From positions 1,984,001-2,048,000 of the forward strand of contig OZ245021.1 of the NCBI GenBank assembly GCA_965223775.1: a stretch of 64,000 nt of DNA, read 5' to 3'. The stretch is from JAJDXW01 sp965223775 (GTDB taxonomy: Bacteria; Pseudomonadota; Gammaproteobacteria; HK1). A program made the position numbers and the translations under genes. Below, one piece after another: positions 16,298 to 24,479 of this stretch (its first letter is position 1; each line of letters opens with the position of its first letter). The notes below the pieces were generated by a model, which did no database searches, was not told the DNA's origin, and saw only the letters and a list, made by a program, of their open reading frames with translations.

Positions 16298-17554
16298 CTA
16301 GGTCTTCGGCGGCTCGGCCTTGGCGACATGCTCCATGATCACGTCGCGATAGCCCTGCATCCAGTCCGTGAGCGGGACCCACTTGCCGTCCCGGACCTGC
16401 CACACCTGTACCCAGCCGCCACCTTCGTGATCCTCATCCGTGATGTTGAGCGGAGGCAGGAAGCCGCCGAGCGAGAAGTCGCTGATCGACTCGAAGCCCT
16501 TGCGGACGTCGTCGCCGGTCACGTTGTCGGCCCCGACCGCCTCGATGGCGTTGGCGATCGCCCGCGCGTGCAGCGCGGCGATCAGGACGCCGCGGTTGTA
16601 GTACACGCTGACGTTCATCTTCTCCGGGGGCGGCTTCCCTTCCTCGGCGTACATGGCCTTGATCTCGTCGATGACCTTGTGGTCCTGGCCGACGCCCGCG
16701 AACTGGAGCGCCTGGTAACCCTCGGCCGCTTCCCAGCCGGCCGCCTGCATGTCGATCTCGGCCGCCGCCCACACGAAGCCGATGACCCGGCTCATCGGGA
16801 ACTGCAGCCGGCTCAGCTCCTTGATGGAGACCGCGGGCGCCTTGCCGAAGGTGTGGTTGATGACCCAGTCGGCCTTGTAGTTGCGCACGATGTCGAGCAC
16901 CTGGGGCCGCATGTCCACCCCGGGAGGCGGAACCGCGAACTCGCGCATCTCGAAGCCGACGCGGCCCTGGATGTCGCGCAGCACCTCCAGCGGCTCGCGC
17001 CCGGCCGGGTTGTCGTAGTAGAGGTAGGCGACCTTGGGGAGTCCGGACTGGCCGGATGCCTTCCATTCGTCCATGAGGAACTGGACGGCGGCGCCGGCCT
17101 GCGACCAGTAGGTCGCGGCGGCCGGGAAGACGTACGGATAGCTCTTGCCGTTCGCGGCCCCCGCGCTGCCGAATCCGGGCGAGGTGCCGGGCACCTTGTC
17201 GGCGGTGAGCTTGGGGGTGAGCGCATACGTGTGCGGGGTGCCGTAGAGGAAGTAGCTCACGTGCCCGGCTTCCTTCGTCCGCTCGTACGCCTCGATCCCG
17301 CGCGGCACGTTGTAACCGTGGTCGATCTCGAAGGCCCGCACCGAGTTGCCCTCGCCGAACATCCCTGACTTGTTGGCGAGGCGGATGTAGTCGTGCGCGC
17401 CGTCGCAAATGTAGTTTCCGACCACCTGGGTGGGGCCGGAACGGTCGCATTGCACTCCGACGACCAACTCGCGTGCATTTGCGGTCCCCGCCATGATGGC
17501 GGCGGTCAGTGCCGCACCCGCGAGGGTGAGGAAAGCGAGTCTTGGATGCTTCAT
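16298..17554 (-). CDS. Periplasmic substrate-binding protein of a Liv/HAAT-type ABC transporter
   Basis: 418 residues. A Sec signal peptide is evident (MKHPRLAFLTLAGAALTAA, cleavage after about TANA at residue 27), followed by a type I periplasmic-binding fold starting ELVVGVQCDRSGPTQVVG. The CDRSGPTQ opening differs from the classical leucine-binding proteins and is, in my recollection, common in systems with an adjacent acyl-CoA ligase, suggesting an organic or aromatic acid ligand rather than leucine; this is inference. GGAGG lies 9 bp before the ATG. It sits between livM and livF. Confidence 0.9.
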   Translation of the reverse strand: MKHPRLAFLTLAGAALTAAIMAGTANARELVVGVQCDRSGPTQVVGNYICDGAHDYIRLANKSGMFGEGNSVRAFEIDHGYNVPRGIEAYERTKEAGHVSYFLYGTPHTYALTPKLTADKVPGTSPGFGSAGAANGKSYPYVFPAAATYWSQAGAAVQFLMDEWKASGQSGLPKVAYLYYDNPAGREPLEVLRDIQGRVGFEMREFAVPPPGVDMRPQVLDIVRNYKADWVINHTFGKAPAVSIKELSRLQFPMSRVIGFVWAAAEIDMQAAGWEAAEGYQALQFAGVGQDHKVIDEIKAMYAEEGKPPPEKMNVSVYYNRGVLIAALHARAIANAIEAVGADNVTGDDVRKGFESISDFSLGGFLPPLNITDEDHEGGGWVQVWQVRDGKWVPLTDWMQGYRDVIMEHVAKAEPPKT

Positions 17555-17626
17555 GTTGTCATCCTCCGTTCAGTTGGAGATTGATTGGCGCAGTCCGATT
17601 GCCCATTGCCAGCCGACTATAACCCA

Positions 17627-18730
17627 CTACAGGTAGGGGAAGGGCCACACCCGGAAGTAGTCGGTGAAGTTCCGCCACATCTTTGCGAGGCCGTCCGGCT
17701 CGACGACGAGGAAGAACATGATGAGGCCGCCGAACAAGATGAGGTTCCACTGCGGCATGATGGCCGAGGCGGCCGCGTCGTCCCAGCCGAGGAGGGCGCC
17801 GCCGGCGCCGCGCAGTACGAAGTCGAGGACGATCGGCAGCATCGTGATGAAGATTGCGCCGAGGATCGATCCGAGGACGCTGCCGAGCCCGCCGATGATG
17901 CACATGGCGAGGAACTGGATGGAGATGAGCAGGGTGAAGCTCTCGAAGTTGGCGATCGAGTAGAAGTAGGTGTAGAGCACCCCGGTGATGCCGGCGTAGA
18001 ACGAGGCGATGCCGAATGCGACCAGCTTGGTGCGGAAGATGTTGATGCCGATGATCTCGGCCGCGATGTCGCGGTCCCGCACCGCGATGAAGGCGCGACC
18101 GAGGTGCGAGCGGAACAGGTTGAGGGCGAACAGGATCCCGATCGCGAGGACGGCGTAGATGAGGTAGTAGTAGTGGAGATTCGCCTCCATCTTGCGCGCC
18201 ACCAGGCTGCCGTCCACGATCCAGGGGAAGGTGGGCGCCTGGATGTAGATCGACCCCTGAGCGCCCCCGCTCAGCCATGGCCAGTGGTTGATGCCCCATT
18301 CGATGATGAGCTGGGCGGCGAGGGTCGAGACCGCGAGATAGAGCCCTTTGATGCGAAGGGAAGGAATGCCGAAGAACATGCCGACGACCGCCGCCGCGCA
18401 GCCCCCGCCGAGCATCGCGACCAGCCAGTGGGTGCCGGGAAACTCGCGGAGGATCACTGCCGCGGTATAGGCTCCGACCGACATGAACGCGGCGTGACCG
18501 ACCGAGATCTGTCCCGTGTAGCCGACCAGGATGTTGAGCCCGAGCGCGCCGAGGGAGGCGATGCCGATAAGGTTCAGGATCCCGAGCCAGTACGGGGTGC
18601 CCTGCCATGGAATGACCACGAAGACCAGCAAGACGATGATTGTGATCGTGATCTTCGGCAGCGGGGTGCGATAGATCGCGAGGTCTTCGGCGTAGGTCCG
18701 CTTGAAGGTGCCCGTTTCGCGGTTGATCAC
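17627..18730 (-). CDS. livM: Branched-chain-type ABC transporter permease LivM
   Basis: A 367-residue inner-membrane permease with roughly 8-10 hydrophobic helices. It contains the LivM signature LGLNILVGYTGQISVGHAAFMSVGAYTAA in two adjoining parts (about residues 62-92), PSLRIKGLYLAVSTLAAQ, the cytoplasmic coupling EAA-like segment GRAFIAVRDRDIAAEIIGIN, and LGSVLGSILGAI. The start is a GTG at 18730 preceded by GGGGGAGCG. It is 13 bp downstream of livH. It pairs with LivH to form the membrane channel of the importer. Confidence 0.93.
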   Translation of the reverse strand: MINRETGTFKRTYAEDLAIYRTPLPKITITIIVLLVFVVIPWQGTPYWLGILNLIGIASLGALGLNILVGYTGQISVGHAAFMSVGAYTAAVILREFPGTHWLVAMLGGGCAAAVVGMFFGIPSLRIKGLYLAVSTLAAQLIIEWGINHWPWLSGGAQGSIYIQAPTFPWIVDGSLVARKMEANLHYYYLIYAVLAIGILFALNLFRSHLGRAFIAVRDRDIAAEIIGINIFRTKLVAFGIASFYAGITGVLYTYFYSIANFESFTLLISIQFLAMCIIGGLGSVLGSILGAIFITMLPIVLDFVLRGAGGALLGWDDAAASAIMPQWNLILFGGLIMFFLVVEPDGLAKMWRNFTDYFRVWPFPYL

Positions 18731-18743
18731 GTCTCGCTCCCCC

Positions 18744-19625
18744 CTACACGCGCTCGATGATCTTCTGGCCGAACAACCCGTAGGGCTTGAACATGAGGAC
18801 GAGGATCATGAGGACGTAGGGTGTCAGATCCTTCGTGCCTCCGCCTACCAGCGGGTCGAGGAAGCCGGCCGCGAGGCTTTCGACGAGGCCGATGATGAGG
18901 CCCGCGACGATCGCGCCGATGATGCTGTCGAGCCCGCCGAGGATCACCACCGGAAACACCTTGAGTCCGATGAGGGCGAGCTGGGTGTCGACCCCGCTCG
19001 CGTTCCCCCAGAACACACCCCCGACCAGGGCGACCACCCCCGCGATGGCCCATGCGATGCCGAAGAAGGTCTTGACGTTGATCCCCATCGCGAGCGAGAC
19101 CTGCTGGTCGTCCGCGATCGCGCGAAGCGCGATCCCATAGCGGCTCTTGATGAAGAACCATCCCACGGCGGCGAACCCGATGCCGGAACACACCGCGGCA
19201 ACGAGCTCGACCCGATTCAACAGCACGTCGCCGATGAAGACGGGATAGTCGTCGATGGGGAGGGGGACCGATCGGGTCTCCACGCCGAATAGAAGTTGGG
19301 CCGTGCCCTGCAGAAAGGAGGCGAGCCCGATGGTCGCCATGATGACCGCGACCACCGGCCGCCCGATGAGGTGGCGCAGCACCGCCCATTCCACCAGCAG
19401 GCCCACCAGCACCATGACCACCAGGGCGAGGAGGGCGGCGACCACGATGTTGAAATCGAGGGAGAGGATCCAGAACGCGATGACGTATCCCGCGAACATC
19501 ACGAACTCGCCCTGAGCGAAGTTGATGACTTGGGAAGCCTTGTATATGAGCACGAATCCGAGGGCCACGATCGAGTACAGGGACCCGACGAGAAGTCCGT
19601 TCAGCATGAGTTCGACGTAATACAC
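18744..19625 (-). CDS. livH: Branched-chain-type ABC transporter permease LivH
   Basis: A 293-residue inner-membrane permease. Motifs: LMLNGLLVGSLYSIVALGFVLIYKAS at the N-terminus, INFAQGEFVM, coupling segment GIALRAIADDQQVSLAMGIN, and GLDSIIGAIVAGLIIGLVES. I chose the GTG at 19625 because AGGGGAGG precedes it at suitable distance; an in-frame ATG at 19667 would add 14 polar residues without a ribosome site, and a later in-frame ATG lies in MLNGLLVG. It lies between the acyl-CoA ligase gene (74 bp upstream) and livM. Confidence 0.92.
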   Translation of the reverse strand: MYYVELMLNGLLVGSLYSIVALGFVLIYKASQVINFAQGEFVMFAGYVIAFWILSLDFNIVVAALLALVVMVLVGLLVEWAVLRHLIGRPVVAVIMATIGLASFLQGTAQLLFGVETRSVPLPIDDYPVFIGDVLLNRVELVAAVCSGIGFAAVGWFFIKSRYGIALRAIADDQQVSLAMGINVKTFFGIAWAIAGVVALVGGVFWGNASGVDTQLALIGLKVFPVVILGGLDSIIGAIVAGLIIGLVESLAAGFLDPLVGGGTKDLTPYVLMILVLMFKPYGLFGQKIIERV

Positions 19626-19698
19626 CCTGTCCTCCCCTTTGCACCCGCCGGCCGTGCGGCATCGCACCCCCGGTCGTGTTCGCGCGCTCCTGCGGCCG

Positions 19699-21648
19699 TC
19701 AGTCGGCCGCCGCCCGCATCTCCTCTTCCGCCCCGGGGTCCGTGTCCATTACCCGGAGGTCGGCGTGGATGGATCCGGTGGAGCCGTCCTCGTAGGTGAC
19801 CGTGATGTCGGTCTCCACCCGATCGCAATCGCTGTACAGCGCGTCGATGAGGGCTCCATACCGTTCGGAGATGACCCCCCGCCGGATCTTCCGGGTGCGG
19901 GTGATCTCTCCGTCGTCGGCATCGAGCTCCTTGTTGAGGATCAGGAAACGCCGGATACGGGCGCCGGCAAGGGTGGTGTCGGCCGCGAGGCTCCGGTTGA
20001 TGCGGCCCACCTCGGCGTGGATGAGGTCGTAGACCTCGTCCTTCTGCGAGAGATCCTGGTAGCCGGAGTACGCGACGCCATGGCGTTCCGCCCAGTTCTC
20101 CATCGCCTCCAGATCGATGTTGACGATCGCGGCCACGTAGTCGCAGTCCTTGCCGAGGGTTACCGCTTCCTTGATGTAGGGCGAGAACTTGAGCTTGTTC
20201 TCGAGGAACTGGGGCGCGAACATGGTGCCGTCGTTGAGGCGGCTCACGTCCCGCGCCCGGTCGATGACCCGGAGGTGGCCGCGGTCGTCGACGAAACCCG
20301 CGTCGCCGGTCGCGAGCCAGCCCTCGTCGTTGATGGTTTCGTGGGTCGCCTTGTCGTTCTTGAAGTAGCCGTGGAACATCTGCGGTCCCCGGAGCTGGAT
20401 CTCGCCCGAATCCGAGATGCGGATCTCGGTCGAGGCGAGCGGGCGCCCCACCGTCTCGGAGTTCGCCTCCCCGTCGGGCTGGTACACGCAGGCCGACGAG
20501 CTCTCCGTCATGCCGTAGAGCTGCTTGAGATTGATGCCCATGGCGCGGACGAAGTCGAAGGTGTCGGGACCGAGGGGGGCGCCGCCGGTGTAGGCCCGCC
20601 GCACGCGGGTCATGCCGAGCAGGTCCCGGAGCGGTCGGCGCACGAACCAATCGCCCAGCGTGTTCAGCACGGCGAGGCCGGGCGGAACCGGGCTGCCCGT
20701 CTGGCGCCTCCGCTCCACGCGCACCGCGACGTCCATGAACTTGCGGAACAGCCCGCGCTTCAGCCAGTCGGCCTCGTCCATCAGGATCTGGATGCGGGTC
20801 AGCATCCCCTCCCAGTAGGCGGGCGGCGCGACCATGACCGTCACCCCGACCTCCCGGAAGTCCCGCCGCATGGTTTCCCGGCTCTCCGGGCAGTTGATGG
20901 TCAGGCCGAAACAGATCGCGGCCGCCACCGACAACCACGAGTCTCCCACCCACGCCATGGGCAGGTAGGCGATGAGCTCGTCTCCCGTGCGCCAGTCCTC
21001 GGCCAGCCTCGACTCCTCGACGGAGGAGAGCAGATTGTCGTTGGTCAGCATCGCGCCCTTGGGCGCGCCGGTGGTGCCGGACGTGTAGCACAGCATCGCG
21101 GTGTCCGCGCCCTTGCCCGCCGCGAGCTCCCGATCGAAGTAATCCGGGTGCTCCCGGCCGAAGTCGTCGCCCATCGACTGCACGTCCGGGAAATGCGCGA
21201 GCCACGGATCGTCCACGAGCTCGAGGCCGCGCGGATCGTCGAAAACCACCTTCTCCACGTTTTCGAGCCGATCCCGAATCTCGAAGAGCTTGTCGACCTG
21301 CTCCTCGTTCTCGGCCACGATGATCTTCGCTTCACCGTGCTCGAGCACATAGCCCAGCTCGGTGGCGATGGAGTCCTGGTAGGCCGCGAACGAGATACCG
21401 CCGAGCGACTGCGCGGCAAGCTGGGCGAAGTACAGGCGCCGGCGGTTGTCTCCGATGACCGCGAGCTTGTCGCCGCGCCGGAATCCGAGCGTCGCGAGAC
21501 CGAGCGCGAACCGGCGCACCTCCCCGGCGTACTCGGCCCAGCTCACGGTCTGCCAGATGCCGTAGTCCTTCTCGCGCATCGCGTCCCGGCCGGCGAGCGG
21601 GCCGCGCCCGTTCGCCTGCAGGATCTTGGCCAGGGTGTCGTCGGTCAT
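19699..21648 (-). CDS. AMP-forming acyl-CoA synthetase (long-chain/aromatic-acid CoA ligase type)
   Basis: A 649-residue ANL-superfamily ligase that activates a carboxylic acid with ATP and CoA. It has the P-loop YTSGTTGAPKGAML, the acyl-pocket region AYTGGAPLGPDT, YGMTESSS (adenine binding), GWLATGDAGFVDD with the hinge RVIDRARD, and the C-terminal lysine region TRTRKIRRG. It resembles the FadD15-like long form inserted between livG and livH in many HAAT operons, so it probably traps the imported acid as its CoA thioester. GGAG precedes the ATG at 21648. The stop is 73 bp before livH. Confidence 0.9.
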   Translation of the reverse strand: MTDDTLAKILQANGRGPLAGRDAMREKDYGIWQTVSWAEYAGEVRRFALGLATLGFRRGDKLAVIGDNRRRLYFAQLAAQSLGGISFAAYQDSIATELGYVLEHGEAKIIVAENEEQVDKLFEIRDRLENVEKVVFDDPRGLELVDDPWLAHFPDVQSMGDDFGREHPDYFDRELAAGKGADTAMLCYTSGTTGAPKGAMLTNDNLLSSVEESRLAEDWRTGDELIAYLPMAWVGDSWLSVAAAICFGLTINCPESRETMRRDFREVGVTVMVAPPAYWEGMLTRIQILMDEADWLKRGLFRKFMDVAVRVERRRQTGSPVPPGLAVLNTLGDWFVRRPLRDLLGMTRVRRAYTGGAPLGPDTFDFVRAMGINLKQLYGMTESSSACVYQPDGEANSETVGRPLASTEIRISDSGEIQLRGPQMFHGYFKNDKATHETINDEGWLATGDAGFVDDRGHLRVIDRARDVSRLNDGTMFAPQFLENKLKFSPYIKEAVTLGKDCDYVAAIVNIDLEAMENWAERHGVAYSGYQDLSQKDEVYDLIHAEVGRINRSLAADTTLAGARIRRFLILNKELDADDGEITRTRKIRRGVISERYGALIDALYSDCDRVETDITVTYEDGSTGSIHADLRVMDTDPGAEEEMRAAAD

Positions 21649-21665
21649 GGTTCGCTCCGATCGCT

Positions 21666-22439
21666 TCAGGCCGTGTGTTCCTTGCCGAGATAGGCCTCGA
21701 TGACGACTTCGTCGTTGCGCACATGGTCGGGCGCCCCTTCGGAAATCTTCCTTCCCTGGTCGAGGACGATGATGTGGTCGGAGATGTCCATGACCACGCC
21801 CATGTCGTGCTCGATGAGGACGACGGCGGTGTCCGACATCTCCACCACGTCGAGCACGTAGCGGCAGATCGACTCCTTCTCCTCGAGGTTCATGCCCCCC
21901 ATGGGCTCGTCGAGGAGGAGGACCTTGGGGTCGGCGGCAAGGGCGCGGCCGAGCTCCACCCGCTTCTGGAGACCGAGCGGAAGGCTTCCGGCCGGCGCGG
22001 TGCGGATGTCGGTGATGTTGAGGAAGTCGATGACCTCCTCCGCCCGCCGCCGGTGCTCGATCTCCTCGCGTCGGGCCGCGCCCCAGAAGACGCCGCACTT
22101 GAGCACCCCGCTCTTCATCAGCATGCTGCGGCCGAGGAGAATGTTGTCGAGGACCGTCATGCCCGCGAACAGGGCGACGTTCTGGAACGTGCGGGCGATC
22201 CCGTGCCGGGCGACCTCGAACGCCCGGCGGCCGGTGATGTCGGCGCCGTTGAGCAGCACTCGCCCGGCGTCCGGGGGATAGACCCCGCTCACCACGTTGA
22301 TGAGCGTCGTCTTGCCGGCTCCGTTGGGGCCGATGATCGCGAGGATCTTCCTCGACTCCGCCGTCAGGGTCGCTTCGCTCAGGGCGAGCACGCCCCCGAA
22401 CGACTTTGCGGTATCGATGACTTCAAGACGATTGCTCAT
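21666..22439 (-). CDS. livG: Branched-chain-type ABC transporter ATP-binding protein LivG
   Basis: A 257-residue ABC ATPase, first gene of the seven-gene uptake operon. It has Walker A GPNGAGKTT (37-45), Q-loop ARTFQNVALF, a LivG-type insertion around residues 107-135, signature LPLGLQKRVE (SGLxxR variant), Walker B VLLLDEPMGGMN and switch EHDMGVVMDISD. In-frame neighbours and a 17-bp gap to the CoA ligase support cotranscription. It dimerises with LivF to drive the LivHM permease. Confidence 0.93.
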   Translation of the reverse strand: MSNRLEVIDTAKSFGGVLALSEATLTAESRKILAIIGPNGAGKTTLINVVSGVYPPDAGRVLLNGADITGRRAFEVARHGIARTFQNVALFAGMTVLDNILLGRSMLMKSGVLKCGVFWGAARREEIEHRRRAEEVIDFLNITDIRTAPAGSLPLGLQKRVELGRALAADPKVLLLDEPMGGMNLEEKESICRYVLDVVEMSDTAVVLIEHDMGVVMDISDHIIVLDQGRKISEGAPDHVRNDEVVIEAYLGKEHTA

Positions 22440-22682
22440 CCACTCCGGCCCGATCCGCGGGACAAGGGCGCCCGGTCCGAAGAGCCGGGCGGCGGGACCT
22501 TTTACCGCGCTTCGGATGGCGGGTCAAACCCTTGTCCGCGGGCACGGTCCCGGCGGGCCGTCAGATCCGGCAGACGCGGCCTCCCTCGGGGTGCGGAACG
22601 CGGCCGGATTCCGGGGCCGTCACCGAGCAGACCGTGGAAGGGGCCGGGGTACCAGCCGGTGTCGGAGATCGCGCTGCCCGAC

Positions 22683-22688
22683 TATAAT
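22683..22688 (+). promoter_or_regulatory. Possible -10 box for the dihydroorotate dehydrogenase gene
   Basis: TATAAT, a perfect -10 hexamer, lies 50 bp before the ATG at 22739 in the divergent 300-bp region between livG and pyrD. No good -35 (TTGACA-like) occurs 16-18 bp upstream, so the assignment is tentative. Confidence 0.4.
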
Positions 22689-22738
22689 CGCTCACCGTCG
22701 AGCGAGTACCGAGCGCCTGCTCCACCGCGGAGTTCGCC

Positions 22739-23725
22739 ATGTCAAGCGCCGCCGCCGCGATAGATCTCCCGGAAGTCCGCCCGAGCCTCGCGGTCGATCT
22801 GTGCGGACTCACCCTCGCATCACCGGTCGTGCTGCTTTCCGGGTGCGTGGGGTTCGGCGAGGAGTACACCCGGGTCGAAGGCTTCGACAACCGCGACGCG
22901 GGCGCAGTCTGCCTCAAGGGCACGACCCTCGAGCCCCGCCTCGGCAATCCGCCGCACCGCGTGCACGAGACCCCGTGCGGGATGCTGAACTCCATCGGCC
23001 TTCAGAATCCGGGCAGCCGCGAGGTGATCGACCGCATCCTGCCCGGGCTCGATTTCGGGGAGACGCGGTTCTTCGCCAACATTGCGGGAGCCACCATCGG
23101 CGAGTACGAGGAGCTCGCGCGCCGCTTCGACGATTCCCCGGTGGACGCCATCGAGATCAACATCTCCTGCCCCAACGTGGAGGAGGGCGGGCTCATCTTC
23201 GGGAACGACCCCGTCATGTCGGCCCGCGTCGTGGAGGCTTGCCGCCGGGCGACGGCGAAGCCGCTCTTCACCAAGCTCTCGCCGAACCAGACCGACGTCG
23301 CGGAGAACGCGCGCCGCTGCATCGAGGCGGGGACGGACGGTCTCGCGGTCGTCAATACCTTCGTGGGCATGGCGATCGACGTGGAGACCGGCCGCCCGGT
23401 CATCGGCGCGGTGCGGGCCGGGCTCTCGGGTCCCGCGATCAAGCCGCTTGCGCTCCACCTGGTGTACCAGGTGCACCGGGTCGCCGCCCCGCACGGGGTC
23501 CCGATCATCGGCCAGGGCGGCATCTCGGGCCCCGAGGACGCAATCGAGTTCCTGCTCGCGGGGGCGAGCGCGGTCGGGATCGGGACTGCGCTGTTCTACG
23601 ATCCCCTCGTCTGCCGCAAGGTGAACGAAGGGCTCGCGGACTGGCTCGTGCGCCGCGGCGCCGGCGGTATCGCCGAAACCGCGCGGTCCATGCGCGCGGC
23701 GGCGGCGGGCGGCGGCGGGGGATGA
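22739..23725 (+). CDS. pyrD: Dihydroorotate dehydrogenase, class 1B-like catalytic subunit
   Basis: A 328-residue FMN TIM-barrel enzyme of pyrimidine synthesis. It has the catalytic-loop NISCPNVEEGG (about residues 136-146, Cys as base), NTFVGMAIDVETGRPV, GGLSGPAIKPLALHLVYQV-like text (here AGLSGPAIKP), and IIGQGGISGPEDAIEFLLAGASAVGIGTALF. These are class 1B traits (NAD-linked, normally with a PyrK FeS/FAD partner) rather than the membrane class 2 typical of gammaproteobacteria. No pyrK is in the window. The last residues are a low-complexity Ala/Gly tail. Divergent from the liv operon. Confidence 0.88.
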   Translation: MSSAAAAIDLPEVRPSLAVDLCGLTLASPVVLLSGCVGFGEEYTRVEGFDNRDAGAVCLKGTTLEPRLGNPPHRVHETPCGMLNSIGLQNPGSREVIDRILPGLDFGETRFFANIAGATIGEYEELARRFDDSPVDAIEINISCPNVEEGGLIFGNDPVMSARVVEACRRATAKPLFTKLSPNQTDVAENARRCIEAGTDGLAVVNTFVGMAIDVETGRPVIGAVRAGLSGPAIKPLALHLVYQVHRVAAPHGVPIIGQGGISGPEDAIEFLLAGASAVGIGTALFYDPLVCRKVNEGLADWLVRRGAGGIAETARSMRAAAAGGGGG

Positions 23726-23804
23726 ACGCCGGCGGCGCCGTGAGGAAGCCTCTCGTTCCCTGAACTGCGGACCCGGGGGGCCGCGCCGCCAGGTGGATCC
23801 GGCG

Positions 23805-24122
23805 ATGGACACGGTGGAACGATTCGAACGGATGCTCGCTGGCGGCAAGGACACGCCCATGCTCCGCCTCACGCTCGGGACGGAGTTCCTCAAGCGGCAC
23901 GACCCCGACTCCGCCGTCCGGCATCTTGCGCGCGCCGTCGACCTCGACCCGGATTACTCCGCGGCGTGGCAGCAACTCGGACGCGCCTTCGAACTGGCGG
24001 CGCGACCGGAGGAGGCCGCGTCGGCATGGCGAAGCGGCATCGACGCGGCCGACCGCCGGGGGGATGCACAGGCCGCCAAGGTCATGCGGGTATGGCTGCG
24101 CCGCCTCGAACGGCGTGCGTGA
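23805..24122 (+). CDS. Small tetratricopeptide-repeat protein
   Basis: A 105-residue soluble protein with about two TPR units: LTLGTEFLKRHDPDSAVRHLARAVDLDPDY followed by SAAWQQLGRAFELAARPEEAASAWRSGI (each split across helices A/B). It ends with a helix AAKVMRVWLRRLERR. Similar stand-alone TPR proteins of about 100 residues are common in proteobacteria and have no known specific function; they are thought to scaffold protein contacts. The start is either the ATG at 23805 or an in-frame GTG at 23793; neither has a strong ribosome site. Confidence 0.75.
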   Translation: MDTVERFERMLAGGKDTPMLRLTLGTEFLKRHDPDSAVRHLARAVDLDPDYSAAWQQLGRAFELAARPEEAASAWRSGIDAADRRGDAQAAKVMRVWLRRLERRA

Positions 24123-24479
24123 TCCCGCACCTCGACGAGTCCCCGCACGATCGCCGGAAGGCGGAAGGGGCAACTCGGCGGCGAGGCGCTCAGCGGGAAG
24201 GAAGTAGGTGTGGGCCTCGCCGGCCTCGAGGGAGTACAAGAACCCCCGGGTCCGTACCACCGTGTCGTCCCCGGCCTTCAGCGACTCTCCGGGCAGGAAA
24301 CGTGGAAGTCGGTCCGCAGCGGAGCCGGTGTCGATCCATTCCGGATCGCCGGACCGGTCCCTGGAGCGTTCCGGGGCCTCCCCGCCGCCGACCGAAGCGG
24401 TCCAGCGCCTTGTCCCGGAGGGGAATCGCCGGAGCCCGGCAGGGGGTCCCCGCCGGGCTCCGGTCGAAGGCTCCGGTCG
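24123..24479 (-). other. Intergenic region with a coding-like stretch, no gene assigned
   Basis: 357 bp between the convergent TPR and cyclase genes. On the minus strand, in the cyclase frame and beyond its stop, the translation at about 24170-24345 looks protein-like (PEWIDTGSAADRLPRFLPGE, later RTRGFLYSLEAGEAHTYF) with C/G-ending codons, but the only in-frame start is a GTG at 24260, and the frame stays open deep into the antisense of the TPR gene. It may be the remnant of a gene or a chance frame in GC-rich DNA. I do not recognise a family. Confidence 0.35.
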
